Source: Gynurincola endophyticus (GTDB taxonomy: Bacteria; Bacteroidota; Bacteroidia; Chitinophagales; Chitinophagaceae). Taken from it: 64,000 nucleotides of DNA. The stretch spans positions 479,054 through 543,053 of the forward strand of contig NZ_RCWL01000003.1 of assembly GCF_003991195.1 (NCBI RefSeq). Direction: 5' to 3'. Position numbers and translations under genes: made by a program. Shown here piece after piece: positions 1 to 9,710 of this stretch; the stretch's first letter is position 1, and each line of letters opens with the position of its first letter. The notes under the pieces were generated by a model, which made no database searches, was not told where the DNA came from, and was given only the letters and a program-made list of their open reading frames with translations.

Positions 1-1
1 G

Positions 2-82
2 AACAAAGCTTATAGCGAAGGTGAGAAAATTCAACTTGAAATAGTAACAGGAAGTATGGAAATCGATAATATCAGTTATTAA
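2..82 (+). CDS. C-terminal end of an unidentified protein (cut by window start)
   Basis: An open frame runs from the window edge to a TAA at 80-82 and encodes the last 26 residues, ending in IDNISY. The next gene starts one base later (ATG at 84), the tight spacing expected within an operon, so this is probably the end of an upstream exopolysaccharide gene. The fragment is too short to assign a family. Confidence 0.5.
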   Translation, partial: NKAYSEGEKIQLEIVTGSMEIDNISY

Positions 83-83
83 T

Positions 84-1301
84 ATGAGTTTTTTACTGAA
101 AATAAGAAGTATCCGTCTTGATAATAATAAAATTCTGGTAAGTAGTTTTCCCGAATTTTTTCTGGTGCTGTCAGTTTTTTCAAAAGAACTGTTCAGTAGC
201 CGTTTTATGGGCGCAGATATCGACTGGTTTGCTTATTTATTTGCTTCTGTATATTTTGTATTAAACCTTGGGCGGGTATTTCTGGTAAAAAATGCTTTTA
301 CCAATCTTTTTTTATATATCCTGGCAACCTCCTTATTGTCTATTTTTATTTTTGACTATTCATTCGGAGGCTTTTTAAAACAATTTATTGCGGTATTTAT
401 TATTTATTCAGTTAATATTATTGTTTTAACGCGGTCGAGTTATCAGCATGTTTTTGAACTGTATATCAGGTTCGCATTTTATTCAGCAATTTTTGGAATT
501 ATCCAGTATGTATTATTTCATACCGTAAATATAAATATCTTAATGGGGCCGCATGGAAGATTAGATTCTATTGCTTATGAGCCCAGTCACTATGCAGCGA
601 TTCTTATTCCTGCACTGATTTATACGTTCTTCAATTTCAAGCGGTTTAAAAGAGAATTTATGATCATGATCATTGCTCTGATTCTTACATTTAACCTGAC
701 TTCTTATCTTACATTTTTGATCATTATTGCTTTCAGCTATTTAAATCCGCTTTATATCATATTTACGGTTCCGGTACTTTATTATGTAATTTTCGGATAC
801 CTGGCAGATTTTAATGAGAACTTTAGTATGAGAATCAGTGATACTGTTTCCGTATTCAAAGGAGATATAAATATTCTGAATAGTACCATTGAAGCGAACG
901 GTACTACTGTATCAATGTATTCTAATCTCAATGTGGCATTGGAGAATGTGAGAAAATTGAACTTTATCGGTTCTGGTATGGGAGGGAATGAAGAAGCATA
1001 CTACAATCTTTATGCAAATACAATGTTCAGGTATAACTATTTTTACGGCTTAAATGCAAATGCCGGCCACTCATTAACTATCCGTATCTTTTCAGAGTTT
1101 GGAGTAATTGGATTACTGATTTATTTATATACGATTATAAGAAGAGTCGTATTTATGAACGGGCAGCATAAAATCATCGCATTAGCCTGTTCAAGTCACT
1201 TTCTGGTGAAGACATTTAAATTGGGTGCTTACATAGATTACGGTACTCCGTTTTTTATTGCTATGTTATTTGTGAATTATCTTGATTTCAGAAAAAAGTA
1301 A
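84..1301 (+). CDS. Wzy/O-antigen ligase-like polysaccharide polymerase
   Basis: This is a 405-residue, very hydrophobic protein with about ten predicted membrane segments. The overall design (many helices, a larger outside loop between about residues 245 and 325, and a short motif RLDSIAYEPSHYAA near residues 158-171) resembles the O-antigen polymerase/ligase (Wzy/WaaL) group, which joins lipid-linked oligosaccharide units at the periplasmic face of the inner membrane. Sequence identity within this group is always low, so the call rests on topology and context. It is followed by three glycosyltransferases and GDP-fucose genes, as expected for a capsule or exopolysaccharide cluster. The next gene overlaps its end by 20 bases. 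Confidence 0.65.
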   Translation: MSFLLKIRSIRLDNNKILVSSFPEFFLVLSVFSKELFSSRFMGADIDWFAYLFASVYFVLNLGRVFLVKNAFTNLFLYILATSLLSIFIFDYSFGGFLKQFIAVFIIYSVNIIVLTRSSYQHVFELYIRFAFYSAIFGIIQYVLFHTVNINILMGPHGRLDSIAYEPSHYAAILIPALIYTFFNFKRFKREFMIMIIALILTFNLTSYLTFLIIIAFSYLNPLYIIFTVPVLYYVIFGYLADFNENFSMRISDTVSVFKGDINILNSTIEANGTTVSMYSNLNVALENVRKLNFIGSGMGGNEEAYYNLYANTMFRYNYFYGLNANAGHSLTIRIFSEFGVIGLLIYLYTIIRRVVFMNGQHKIIALACSSHFLVKTFKLGAYIDYGTPFFIAMLFVNYLDFRKK

Positions 1302-2358
1302 AACAGCTTTATTTGTGAACTATTTATTTTTATATACCCGCTTACCAATGTACTTTTATAAGTGTATAGAGTATTTGGTAGAAAAATATGATACCTCTGT
1401 AAAAGCTACTATTGTAGTATATCCTCAAGACGATAATTCACCACATGCAATTCCTGAACATCCGGCTATAACTGTTATTACAAAAAACGATTTTACTAAA
1501 GGCAATCTTCAGCAGCTCAACCCGGCAATGATTTATAAAGCAGGCTGGGGCGATAAATATTACAATGAGTTAACCAAAGATTACAGAAATCGCATACCAG
1601 TTGTTGTAGGGTTAGACAATTTATGGGAGAATACCGTAAGACAAAAAATTGCCTGTCTGATAGCAAGATGGCTGATTAAACCAAGGGCGTCTCATTTATG
1701 GGTAGCCGGCCCTCCTCAACGGTCTTATGCCCATAAGTTATCTTACAACGACAATGAAATAATAGAACACCTCTATTGCGCCGATCTGTCTAATTTTCAA
1801 GTAAAAGAACTGAAAAGTGTAAAACAGATTTTGTTCATCGGGCGATTTGTTGAATACAAACGACCACATTGGCTGGTCAAAGCTTTTACAGAACTGCTGG
1901 TGGAGTATCCTCAGCTAGGCGACTGGACCCTAAAACTGGTTGGAAACGGACCCACAAAGCAATTGCTTGAAACAGAATATACCCATGCGAATATCTGTTA
2001 TATGAACTTTGTTGAACCTGCCGGTTTGGCTGAACTATACGCTGATTCTTCCATTTTTTGTTTACCCAGCCATAATGAACATTGGGGAGTAGTGGTTCAT
2101 GAAGCAGCGGCAACAGGACAAGCACTTTTATTATCCGATACTTGCGGCGCAGCCTCAGTTTTTTTAGAAGATAAAAATAATGGCAGAGTTTTTTCTAGTG
2201 GAAGTTATGAACATTTTAGAGAGTGTTTATACGATTTAATGACAACACGCGAAGAAGTGCTCGAAAAATATAGATACAACAGTATCAAAAAATCAAAACT
2301 TATCACGCACGAAAAATGGTGCGAATCAATTACCAGTTTAACCCATGCAAAAACCTAA
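1282..2358 (+). CDS. GT4-like glycosyltransferase
   Basis: The 358-residue protein has a GT-B fold pattern. The C-terminal half carries FIGRFVEYKRPHWL (residues 185-198), the segment after the inter-domain linker in family GT4, and SHNEHWGVVVHEA (263-275), the conserved sugar-nucleotide-binding region with its two acidic residues. No signal peptide is seen, so it should act at the cytoplasmic face of the membrane. The start is a TTG at 1282 that overlaps the polymerase gene by 20 bases; a GTG at 1315 is an alternative. It probably adds one sugar to the lipid-linked repeat unit; donor and acceptor cannot be read from the sequence. Confidence 0.7.
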   Translation: MISEKSKTALFVNYLFLYTRLPMYFYKCIEYLVEKYDTSVKATIVVYPQDDNSPHAIPEHPAITVITKNDFTKGNLQQLNPAMIYKAGWGDKYYNELTKDYRNRIPVVVGLDNLWENTVRQKIACLIARWLIKPRASHLWVAGPPQRSYAHKLSYNDNEIIEHLYCADLSNFQVKELKSVKQILFIGRFVEYKRPHWLVKAFTELLVEYPQLGDWTLKLVGNGPTKQLLETEYTHANICYMNFVEPAGLAELYADSSIFCLPSHNEHWGVVVHEAAATGQALLLSDTCGAASVFLEDKNNGRVFSSGSYEHFRECLYDLMTTREEVLEKYRYNSIKKSKLITHEKWCESITSLTHAKT

Positions 2359-3487
2359 ACTCTTACTATTTACAGACTGGTACCTGCCGGGGTTTAAAGC
2401 CGGAGGGCCTATTCAGTCGTGTAAAAATCTTGTAGGATTATTAAAAGATACTTATCAGATATTTATATTGACATCTGATAGAGATTTATGTGAACCTGCT
2501 CCATATTCGGATGTGGTGGTGGATCAATGGACTACTATTCATGATAGTGTAAATATTTTTTACGCAAGCCCTGAAAAAATCAACAAAAGATTTTTGAAAG
2601 AGCTTTTTGCGGAAATTCAACCCGAATACGTATATCTGAATAGTATGTATTCGTTTAAATTTACCATCTTACCGGTAATGGCCTATGGGAACTATCAGAA
2701 TCAGCCGAAAATTGTACTCGCTCCCAGAGGAATGTTACAAGACGGCGCTGTTCAGTACAAAAAGCTAAAAAAGATTATCTTTTTGAAGATCACACGTTTG
2801 TTGGGATGGGGTAAAAAAATACATTTTCATGCAACTGATGCGCAGGAAGTACAGGACGTAATGAAATATTACCCGAAAGCGGCAGTATCAATGGTGCAGA
2901 ATATTCCTAACTATTCATTTGAAACAAACAATCAGACAGCAAAGCAACCCGGAGAACTAAAACTGGTTTTTTTATCAAGGATATCCCCCAAAAAAAACCT
3001 GCATTCTGCCATAAAATGGTTGAAAGAAAAGCAACTTCCTTTTAAATGGAGTTTTGACATTTACGGGGGCATTGAAGATCAGGCTTATTTTGAAGAATTA
3101 AAGACATTGAGTGAAGGAATACCGGTTAACTTTAAAGGACCAATTGATAATAAGCTGGTAAACGAAACGTTACAGAGGTATCATTGTTTCGTATTACCTA
3201 CCTTTGCTGAAAACTTCGGACACGCTATTTTTGAAGCTCTGTGTGCGGGCTTACCCGCAATTCTTAGTTATAATACACCCTGGCTCCGGCTAAAAGAAAA
3301 AAAGGCAGGAATTAATATTGATATCGATGCCCCTGCTGAGTATATTCAGGCACTTGAATTTTTTGCAGGATTGAATGAGGCCGCGTTTGAACAATGGAGG
3401 GCAGGAGCAAAAAAAATGGCGAAAGATTACGTAGATTCGGGAAACTACCTGATGAAATACACTGAACTTTTTTCTAAAAAGAAATAA
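2345..3487 (+). CDS. GT4-family glycosyltransferase
   Basis: The 380-residue protein is a GT-B glycosyltransferase. The N-terminal domain opens with LLLFTDWYLPGFKAGGPIQS (residues 6-25), the glycine-rich acceptor loop typical of GT4 enzymes. The C-terminal domain has FLSRISPKKNL (209-219) and FAENFGHAIFEALCAG (287-302), the donor-binding E-x7-E region. Its ATG lies 14 bases inside the preceding gene, so the two are probably translationally coupled. It belongs to the exopolysaccharide cluster and should transfer one sugar of the repeat unit; the specific sugar is unknown. Confidence 0.75.
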   Translation: MQKPKLLLFTDWYLPGFKAGGPIQSCKNLVGLLKDTYQIFILTSDRDLCEPAPYSDVVVDQWTTIHDSVNIFYASPEKINKRFLKELFAEIQPEYVYLNSMYSFKFTILPVMAYGNYQNQPKIVLAPRGMLQDGAVQYKKLKKIIFLKITRLLGWGKKIHFHATDAQEVQDVMKYYPKAAVSMVQNIPNYSFETNNQTAKQPGELKLVFLSRISPKKNLHSAIKWLKEKQLPFKWSFDIYGGIEDQAYFEELKTLSEGIPVNFKGPIDNKLVNETLQRYHCFVLPTFAENFGHAIFEALCAGLPAILSYNTPWLRLKEKKAGINIDIDAPAEYIQALEFFAGLNEAAFEQWRAGAKKMAKDYVDSGNYLMKYTELFSKKK

Positions 3488-3553
3488 AACGAATAACTAT
3501 CTTACGTGTTATTTAACTGAAAGATAATTTACTTTAAAAACAGCATTAATTTA

Positions 3554-3561
3554 TAATTTTG
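3554..3561 (+). promoter_or_regulatory. Bacteroidota -7 element (TAATTTTG) before the GT2 gene
   Basis: The octamer matches TAnnTTTG. A TTTA at 3533-3536, 17 bases upstream, could act as a weak -33 element. The predicted transcription start falls on or right after the TTG start codon at 3564, so any transcript from here would be leaderless or start inside the gene. This makes it either a chance match or a hint that the start is misplaced. Confidence 0.3.
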
Positions 3562-3563
3562 CT

Positions 3564-4322
3564 TTGGAAACGCATAAAAAAATATCCATTATTACGGCTA
3601 CTTATAATAGTGCCGCTACTGTAAGAGACACTTTAAAATCTGTCGCCTCACAGTCATACCCCGCTGTAGAACACGTTATTGTGGATGGCTTGTCGAAAGA
3701 CAATACACTTGATATCGTTAAAAAATATCCACATGTAGCAAAAGTAGTGAGTGAGAAAGATAAAGGAATCTACGATGCTATGAACAAAGGAATCGATCTG
3801 GTAACAGGAGATGTGGTGGGTATTTTGAATTCAGATGATTTTTATGCGCACGAAGATGTGCTGGAAGATGTAATGGATCTTTTTAGAGATCCTGCCATTG
3901 ATTGTGTATATGCCGATCTTCAATATGTAGATGCAGTTGACACCAGTAAGGTGGTCAGAACATGGATTAGCGGGAAGTACAAAAGAGATAAATTCCTTTA
4001 TGGATGGATGCCTCCGCACCCTTCTTTTTTTGTACGAAAAGAACTATACAATGAGTTGGGAAAATTCAACCTCTCATTAAGGTCTGCAGCAGACTATGAG
4101 TTAATGCTCCGGTTCCTATACAAAAATCATAAAAAACCTGCTTATCTGTCTGATATTGTTGTAAAAATGCGGGCAGGTGGTATGAGTAACGCTTCTCTGA
4201 AACACCGGTTAAGAGCAAATGGTGAAGATAGAGAAGCCTGGCGTTTAAACGGATTAAAACCCTATTTTTTCACAACATGGTTAAAGCCGGCCCGAAAACT
4301 GGCTCAATATATTATTAAGTAA
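3564..4322 (+). CDS. GT2-family glycosyltransferase (WcaA-like)
   Basis: The 252-residue protein has the GT-A fold signature of family GT2: [18 protein letters not shown] from residue 7, [11 protein letters not shown] near 38-48, and the DxD-like metal-binding segment NSDDF at 89-93. [11 protein letters not shown] and the following helix match the acceptor side of the WcaA/PssF-like subgroup. The start is TTG at 3564; no ATG is available before the catalytic motifs and the family N-terminus lines up with this position. It stands 76 bases after the previous gene, with a possible own promoter. It likely transfers one sugar during exopolysaccharide repeat assembly. Confidence 0.75.
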   Translation: METHKKISIITATYNSAATVRDTLKSVASQSYPAVEHVIVDGLSKDNTLDIVKKYPHVAKVVSEKDKGIYDAMNKGIDLVTGDVVGILNSDDFYAHEDVLEDVMDLFRDPAIDCVYADLQYVDAVDTSKVVRTWISGKYKRDKFLYGWMPPHPSFFVRKELYNELGKFNLSLRSAADYELMLRFLYKNHKKPAYLSDIVVKMRAGGMSNASLKHRLRANGEDREAWRLNGLKPYFFTTWLKPARKLAQYIIK

Positions 4323-4339
4323 ATTATTATCCTAAGAAT

Positions 4340-5455
4340 ATGTCTAAAGTTGCACTGATTACAGGTATTACCGGTCAAGATGGAGCTTATTTAACCGAAT
4401 TGCTTTTAAGCAAAGGTTATAAAGTGCATGGTATTAAAAGAAGATCTTCCATGTTCAATACCGAACGTATTGACCATCTATATCAGGATCCACATGAACC
4501 GAATGTTAATTTACAATTGCATTATGGCGATTTAACTGATTCAACAAATCTTATCCGCATCATACAGGAAGTTCAACCCGACGAGATTTATAACCTTGCG
4601 GCAATGAGCCACGTTCATGTAAGTTTTGAAACTCCTGAGTATACAGCGAATGCTGACGGAATCGGAACATTAAGAATTCTGGAAGCTGTAAGATTGCTGG
4701 GGCTAAGTGCCAAAACTAAAATTTATCAGGCGTCCACTTCTGAATTATACGGATTAGTGCAGGCTGTTCCGCAATCAGAAACGACTCCTTTTTACCCGCG
4801 TTCTCCTTACGCAGTAGCAAAACTATATGCTTACTGGATTACCGTAAACTATCGCGAAGCTTACAAAATGTTTGCTTGTAACGGTATACTCTTTAATCAC
4901 GAATCTCCTTTACGTGGTGAAACTTTTGTAACCAGAAAAATTACACGTGCTACTGCTAAAATAGCACTGGGATTACAGGATAAATTGTATCTGGGAAATC
5001 TTGATGCGCAACGCGACTGGGGACATGCAAAAGACTATGTAGATGCAATGTGGCGCATCTTACAGCAGGATACTCCGGAAGATTTTGTTATTGCAACAGG
5101 AATTACTACCCATGTTAGAGAATTTGTAAGAATGTCGTTTGCTGAAGTGGGTATTGAACTTGAATTTAAAGGGAAAGAAGAAAATGAGGTAGGAGTAGTA
5201 AAAGCCTGTAATAACCCGGCTTATCAATTAGAAATAGGTAGAGAAGTAGTAGCGGTTGATCCGAGGTATTACAGACCAACTGAAGTTGATTTGTTGATCG
5301 GCGACCCAACCAAAGCTCAGGAAAAACTCGGATGGAAACCCAAATATGATTTACCTGCGCTGGTAAAAGAAATGGTAGCCAGTGATGTTGAATTGTTTAC
5401 AAAGTCACAGATCTTAAAAGAAAAAGGTTACTCAATAACAAATCAATACGAATAA
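4340..5455 (+). CDS. gmd: GDP-mannose 4,6-dehydratase
   Basis: The enzyme converts GDP-D-mannose to GDP-4-keto-6-deoxy-D-mannose, the first step toward GDP-L-fucose, in the cytoplasm. At 371 residues it has the usual length. Visible signatures are the NADP-binding glycine motif TGITGQDG (residues 8-15), [15 protein letters not shown] (34-48), the catalytic STSELYG (132-138, giving Thr133 and Glu135) and SPYAVAK (155-161, giving Tyr157 and Lys161). These positions are those of the well-studied E. coli enzyme. The gene for the next enzyme, fcl, follows after 64 bases, with a hairpin in between. Confidence 0.97.
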   Translation: MSKVALITGITGQDGAYLTELLLSKGYKVHGIKRRSSMFNTERIDHLYQDPHEPNVNLQLHYGDLTDSTNLIRIIQEVQPDEIYNLAAMSHVHVSFETPEYTANADGIGTLRILEAVRLLGLSAKTKIYQASTSELYGLVQAVPQSETTPFYPRSPYAVAKLYAYWITVNYREAYKMFACNGILFNHESPLRGETFVTRKITRATAKIALGLQDKLYLGNLDAQRDWGHAKDYVDAMWRILQQDTPEDFVIATGITTHVREFVRMSFAEVGIELEFKGKEENEVGVVKACNNPAYQLEIGREVVAVDPRYYRPTEVDLLIGDPTKAQEKLGWKPKYDLPALVKEMVASDVELFTKSQILKEKGYSITNQYE

Positions 5456-5470
5456 AATTGTTAATTCATT

Positions 5471-5506
5471 AAAACAGGCTTATGTAAAACATGAGCCTTG
5501 TTTTGT
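5471..5506 (+). terminator. Hairpin with T-rich tail between gmd and fcl
   Basis: Two arms, 5471-5484 and 5492-5506, form a stem of about 13 pairs with one bulged base, followed by TTTTGTTT. It looks like a weak rho-independent terminator. Placed between gmd and fcl, it may lower expression of fcl and the phosphatase gene relative to gmd. Confidence 0.55.
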
Positions 5507-5519
5507 TTAAGAATAAAAT

Positions 5520-6446
5520 ATGGAATCAGGTGCTAAAATATATGTAGCCGGCCATAGAGGAATGGTAGGATCTGCAATTGTTAGAAAACTCGAAACGCTG
5601 GGCCACAAAAATATTATTACCAGAACTTCAAAAGAGCTTGATTTAAGAAATCAGGCTGATGTGCAGGCTTTTTTTGAAACAGAAAAACCTGACTATATTT
5701 TTCTTGCCGCAGCAAAAGTAGGAGGCATACATGCTAATAATGTTTACAGAGCAGAGTTTATCTATGATAATATCATGATCCAAAACAACATTATCCATTC
5801 TGCCTATTTGAATAATGCTAAAAAATTAATGTTTCTGGGATCGTCTTGTATCTATCCGAAAATGGCTCCGCAACCATTGAAAGAAGATTATTTATTGACA
5901 GGCCTTTTAGAAGAAACAAACGAACCCTATGCTATTGCTAAAATAGCCGGTATCAAAATGTGTGATGCTTATCGCGCTCAATACGGTTGTAATTTTATAT
6001 CCGTAATGCCAACGAATCTTTATGGCCCAAATGATAATTATGATCTCAATAATTCTCACGTATTACCTGCATTGATCAGAAAGTTTCATGAGGCAAAGGT
6101 AAATAATACTCCCTCTGTTGTAATGTGGGGCACGGGTAGTCCTAAGCGTGAGTTTCTCCATGCTGATGACCTGGCCGAAGCTTGTGTATTTCTTATGGAA
6201 AAATATAATGAACCGGGCCTGGTAAATATCGGTACCGGAGAAGATCTTGCTATCAAAGAACTAGCTTTAATGGTGAAAGATGTGGTTGGTTATGAAGGAA
6301 GTATTGAACATGACCTTTCCAAGCCAGACGGAACTCCCCGTAAGTTAATGGATGTATCAAAACTTCATAACTTAGGATGGAAACATAAAATTGAATTACG
6401 TGACGGTATCACCGAAGTATATAAAGTTTATAAAGCACAACAATAA
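5520..6446 (+). CDS. fcl: GDP-L-fucose synthase
   Basis: This epimerase/reductase turns GDP-4-keto-6-deoxy-D-mannose into GDP-L-fucose using NADPH. The 308-residue protein shows the Rossmann motif [10 protein letters not shown] (residues 10-19), the catalytic serine region LGSSCIYP (106-113) and the Tyr137-x3-Lys141 pair in PYAIAK. The RKLMDVSKL segment near the C-terminus is also conserved in the family. With gmd upstream it forms the complete two-gene route from GDP-mannose to GDP-fucose, so the polymer made by this cluster probably contains L-fucose or the donor is used elsewhere for glycoproteins. Its stop codon overlaps the next start by one base (TAATG). Confidence 0.96.
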   Translation: MESGAKIYVAGHRGMVGSAIVRKLETLGHKNIITRTSKELDLRNQADVQAFFETEKPDYIFLAAAKVGGIHANNVYRAEFIYDNIMIQNNIIHSAYLNNAKKLMFLGSSCIYPKMAPQPLKEDYLLTGLLEETNEPYAIAKIAGIKMCDAYRAQYGCNFISVMPTNLYGPNDNYDLNNSHVLPALIRKFHEAKVNNTPSVVMWGTGSPKREFLHADDLAEACVFLMEKYNEPGLVNIGTGEDLAIKELALMVKDVVGYEGSIEHDLSKPDGTPRKLMDVSKLHNLGWKHKIELRDGITEVYKVYKAQQ

Positions 6447-7192
6447 TGTTTGGAATATTTAAGCGTCGAAAAGAATTCAGTGTAGACTACAGTAACATTA
6501 TTACTGACATTCACTCACACCTGTTACCGGGTATTGATGACGGCTCACCTGATGTAGACACATCAATGAAACTCATCAAAGGTTTGCAAAACCTGGGCTT
6601 CAGTAATTTTGTTACCACTCCGCATGTGTATCAGGAAATACATCCGAACACTAATGAATCTATTGATGACGCTTTTCAAATACTTAAACAAACAACCGAT
6701 ACAGCCGGCTTTAATGTGAACATTAATGCTGCCGCTGAATATTTTCTTGATGACCACTTTAACCAACTGCTCGAAAATGAAGTTCCTTTAAAAACTTTAC
6801 ATGATAACTGGGTGCTGGTAGAGTGGTCATTTGTTCAACCGCCTTTTGATCTCCGGCAAACGCTTTTCAATATTCAGATAAAGGGATATCAACCCATCAT
6901 CGCTCATCCGGAGCGGTACACCTATTACTATAAAGACTGGGATGCTTTGGATCAATTAATGAAAGCCGGTGGCTTTTTGCAAATGAATCTGCTATCATTA
7001 GCCGGTTACTACGGAAAAGCGGAGAAAAATATTGCTGAATACCTTATCAGCAAAAACAAATACAAATTGGTGGGAACGGATTTACACCACGACCGTCACC
7101 TGCGCGCACTGCAATCAGCCGGACATATCATGCATATTCTGCACGAAATGATTGATTCAGGGCATATTCTAAACCCCTCTTTAGTTAAATAA
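6446..7192 (+). CDS. CpsB/YwqE-type PHP-domain tyrosine-protein phosphatase
   Basis: The 248-residue protein belongs to the PHP-fold phosphatases that remove phosphate from bacterial tyrosine kinases controlling capsule export (CpsB, YwqE). Metal-binding motifs are DIHSHLLPGIDDGS (residues 21-34), TTPH (57-60), an AAEYFLDDHF segment near 110, IAHPERY near 150 and GTDLHHDRHLR near 216-226, all rich in His and Asp. There is no signal peptide. It is coupled to fcl by a TAATG overlap and closes the exopolysaccharide operon. Its partner kinase (Wzc/CapB type) is not in this window and may lie upstream. Direct phosphatase activity is inferred from family membership. Confidence 0.8.
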   Translation: MFGIFKRRKEFSVDYSNIITDIHSHLLPGIDDGSPDVDTSMKLIKGLQNLGFSNFVTTPHVYQEIHPNTNESIDDAFQILKQTTDTAGFNVNINAAAEYFLDDHFNQLLENEVPLKTLHDNWVLVEWSFVQPPFDLRQTLFNIQIKGYQPIIAHPERYTYYYKDWDALDQLMKAGGFLQMNLLSLAGYYGKAEKNIAEYLISKNKYKLVGTDLHHDRHLRALQSAGHIMHILHEMIDSGHILNPSLVK

Positions 7193-7510
7193 TTTTATTA
7201 TAGCTTGATTATTAATCATTTAAGATTTTTGCCAGACGAAAATATCTGGTAACAAAAACAAAGTCCCTTCCTTTATATTAATATACGTTTTTTTTCTCAT
7301 ATCTGCAACTTAATTTACAGAAAAATGACGCTCATTTTTCTGAGATTTTCTGTTTGGTAAAGTTTTGAAATATTTTTAATGTATTGATTTTCAGTATTAA
7401 ACTATTTTGAAAAACTTTTTTTCTTTCACACCTTCCTACATTTCCTTTATTGTATTTTATCAATTCGTTTTCCCGATTGTGTAAATGGTTTTTTCTTTTC
7501 GAGTAAATCG
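7193..7510. other. AT-rich intergenic spacer, no gene seen
   Basis: This stretch separates the exopolysaccharide cluster from the heme-uptake operon. It is AT-rich, with stop codons in all frames. A short hairpin (CCAGA at 7232-7236 with TCTGG at 7245-7249) is too weak to call a terminator. I see no RNA gene or repeat in it. Confidence 0.5.
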
Positions 7511-7571
7511 CCCTAAGGGTGATTGGTTAGTTTTGCTGGCTAAATCACCGCCAGCAAATGTTTAAACATTT
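7511..7571 (+). promoter_or_regulatory. Structured leader/operator region of the heme-uptake operon
   Basis: Within 61 bases there are two hairpins that exclude each other. Hairpin A pairs 7518-7523 with 7544-7549 and 7527-7530 with 7540-7543. Hairpin B pairs GCTGGC (7535-7540) with GCCAGC (7550-7555). A 16-base perfect palindrome (7556-7571) follows directly. A -7-like TAGTTTTG lies at 7528-7535 with no clear -33 partner. The receptor ATG is at 7618. This could be an operator for an iron- or heme-responsive repressor, or an RNA switch. No Fur or cobalamin-riboswitch consensus was recognised. Confidence 0.4.
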
Positions 7572-7617
7572 ATAGTGGTGGACTCATTCAGTCTTTTTAT
7601 TTGATTAATACCATTAT

Positions 7618-9705
7618 ATGTTCAAAAGAGCTTTGAATTTTTTACTGTCTGTTGTGGTTCTTCTGCTGGTTAGCCGGATAGCCGTTGCACAGGTAACTAT
7701 AGATACGTTACCCTCAAAAATTTCTACGCTTGATGAAGTAGTGGTAACCGGTCAATATGAACCGCAGTCGGTGAAAAAATCTGTTTATCAGTTTCGTGTT
7801 ATCAACAGAGACAGAATTGAGAAAACTGCTGCCACCAATATTGCCTACGTATTAAATACTGAATTAGGTATCCGCTTTTCCAACGACAGAACATTAGGAA
7901 CCAGTGATATTGAAATGATGGGTATGTCGGGCCGGAACGTAAAAATTTTGTTAGATGGAATTCCTTTGGTGGATAGAGGTGATACCCGTGAAAGTTTGAA
8001 TCAGGTAGATATTCATTCAGTAGAAAGAATAGAGTTAATTGAAGGGCCGATGTCTGTAATGTATGGCTCAGATGCCTTGGCCGGAGTAATTAATATTATT
8101 ACCAAAAAATCGAGAAAAGGATTTAGTGTAAAAGCAAATATTCAGGAAGAAACAGTTGGAAAGGAATATAATCCGATTCTGGGCAAAGGGCACCATCTGC
8201 AAACGATCAATGTGAATTATCAGAATAATAACTGGAATTTTCAGGGAGGTGTTACCCATTATGATTTCGGAGGCTGGAGAGAAAGCAGAAAAGAAGAAGA
8301 TCAGAATATAGAATGGCATCCGAAAGAACAATTTTTGGGATTTGCAAAAGTAGGATATACTAAAAACAGGTTCAGTGCATACTATCGCGTAGATGCATTA
8401 GACGAAACCATAGTCAATTATGGATTAATTTTTCCTGCTACCAATACCACTTCAGATCAGAAATTTTTCAGTCAGCGTTTGTTACAGCAATTGCAGGCTG
8501 ATTATAAATTAAGTAACAAATGGTTACTAAACGGAGCTGCTTCTTATACACATTACAACAGAAGAACCCAAACCACCCGGATCGATCTGAATACAGGTGA
8601 GCGTACTTTAAGTTTGGGAGCCGGTGAAAATGATGAGTCTACCGTGAACAGTATCTTCGGAAGATTAAATACTGTTTATAAACATAGTGACAATTTTCAA
8701 TGGCAGATAGGAGCTGATATGAACAGAGAACAAGCGCTGGGTCAACGCATCAAGGGCGAACCGGTAATTACAGACATGGCATTGTTTACCAGTGCACAAA
8801 TCCGCGTATTACCTGGTCTTGAAATTCGTCCCGGCCTTCGCTTTACCTACAACTCGGTGTATGATGCACCACCAGTGATACCATCATTGAATGCAAAGTG
8901 GATGATCACGACAGATATTGATTTCAGAGCTTCTTATGCCCGCGGTTTCAGAGCACCGGCTTTAAGAGAGTTGTATTTTGACTATTTCGATGCAAGTCAC
9001 TCTATCATGGGTAACGACCAGTTAGAAGCGGAATATAGTAATAGTTTTACGGGCTCATTTACTTTTCAGCACAAAACATTGCCTGATATTAAATGGTCAA
9101 CTACTGTAGGAGGCTTTTATAATGAATTTGATAACCTGATTACATTCGGTATCAAAGCCGATCAGCCGGATGTTACTACTTACATTAATATTGATAAGTT
9201 TAAAACAACAGGCGGTACTATCACGAGTACGTTAAACTATAAAGCACTTACTGCAACTGCGGGATTTGCTTATATCGGAAGATACAACAGAATCTTAAAT
9301 GATAACGAATCTTTATCAACCGAAGTGCCTTCTTTCAACTTCACACCGGAAGCAAATGCTTCAGTGGGCTACCAGGTAGCAAGAATCAGAACCACCTTCA
9401 ACCTGTTCTACAAGTTTACAGGTAAACGCGAAGTTTATCAGATCGTAACAGGTAACAATGGTCAGCAGGTACAGCTGGCTGCTACGCAGGAATTTCAATG
9501 GATGGACTTTACCTTTCAGCATAAAGTAAACAATAACTTTTCATTACAAGGTGGTGTAAAGAATATCGCCAATGTAGTGAATTTAACCAATACTATTGCC
9601 TCCGGAACAGGAGCTCATACAACTGCAGGAAATTTGCCAATGAGTTACGGAAGAAGTTATTTCCTCGGAGTACAATATCAATTTAATAATACTAATAAAA
9701 AATAG
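7618..9705 (+). CDS. TonB-dependent outer-membrane receptor, probably for heme (HmuR-like)
   Basis: The 695-residue protein has a signal peptide ending near residue 25 (AVAQ), a TonB-box-like TLDEVVVTGQ (37-46), a plug domain with IELIEGPMSVMYGSDALAGVINIITKK (given here as a region near 139-165), and a beta-barrel rich in aromatic and alternating residues. FRAPALRELYFDYFDASHS near 440-458 is the FRAP-type loop seen in heme and cobalamin receptors. It opens an operon with a HmuY-like lipoprotein, an ABC transporter and a HmuS homologue, which points to heme as the ligand. Energy comes from TonB-ExbBD, not encoded here. Confidence 0.85.
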   Translation: MFKRALNFLLSVVVLLLVSRIAVAQVTIDTLPSKISTLDEVVVTGQYEPQSVKKSVYQFRVINRDRIEKTAATNIAYVLNTELGIRFSNDRTLGTSDIEMMGMSGRNVKILLDGIPLVDRGDTRESLNQVDIHSVERIELIEGPMSVMYGSDALAGVINIITKKSRKGFSVKANIQEETVGKEYNPILGKGHHLQTINVNYQNNNWNFQGGVTHYDFGGWRESRKEEDQNIEWHPKEQFLGFAKVGYTKNRFSAYYRVDALDETIVNYGLIFPATNTTSDQKFFSQRLLQQLQADYKLSNKWLLNGAASYTHYNRRTQTTRIDLNTGERTLSLGAGENDESTVNSIFGRLNTVYKHSDNFQWQIGADMNREQALGQRIKGEPVITDMALFTSAQIRVLPGLEIRPGLRFTYNSVYDAPPVIPSLNAKWMITTDIDFRASYARGFRAPALRELYFDYFDASHSIMGNDQLEAEYSNSFTGSFTFQHKTLPDIKWSTTVGGFYNEFDNLITFGIKADQPDVTTYINIDKFKTTGGTITSTLNYKALTATAGFAYIGRYNRILNDNESLSTEVPSFNFTPEANASVGYQVARIRTTFNLFYKFTGKREVYQIVTGNNGQQVQLAATQEFQWMDFTFQHKVNNNFSLQGGVKNIANVVNLTNTIASGTGAHTTAGNLPMSYGRSYFLGVQYQFNNTNKK

Positions 9706-9710
9706 AGAAA

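Noticed and set aside
7501..7617. Cobalamin riboswitch before the TonB receptor gene
   Set aside because: The conserved B12-box and the other core segments are absent, and the operon content (HmuY, HmuS) points to heme.
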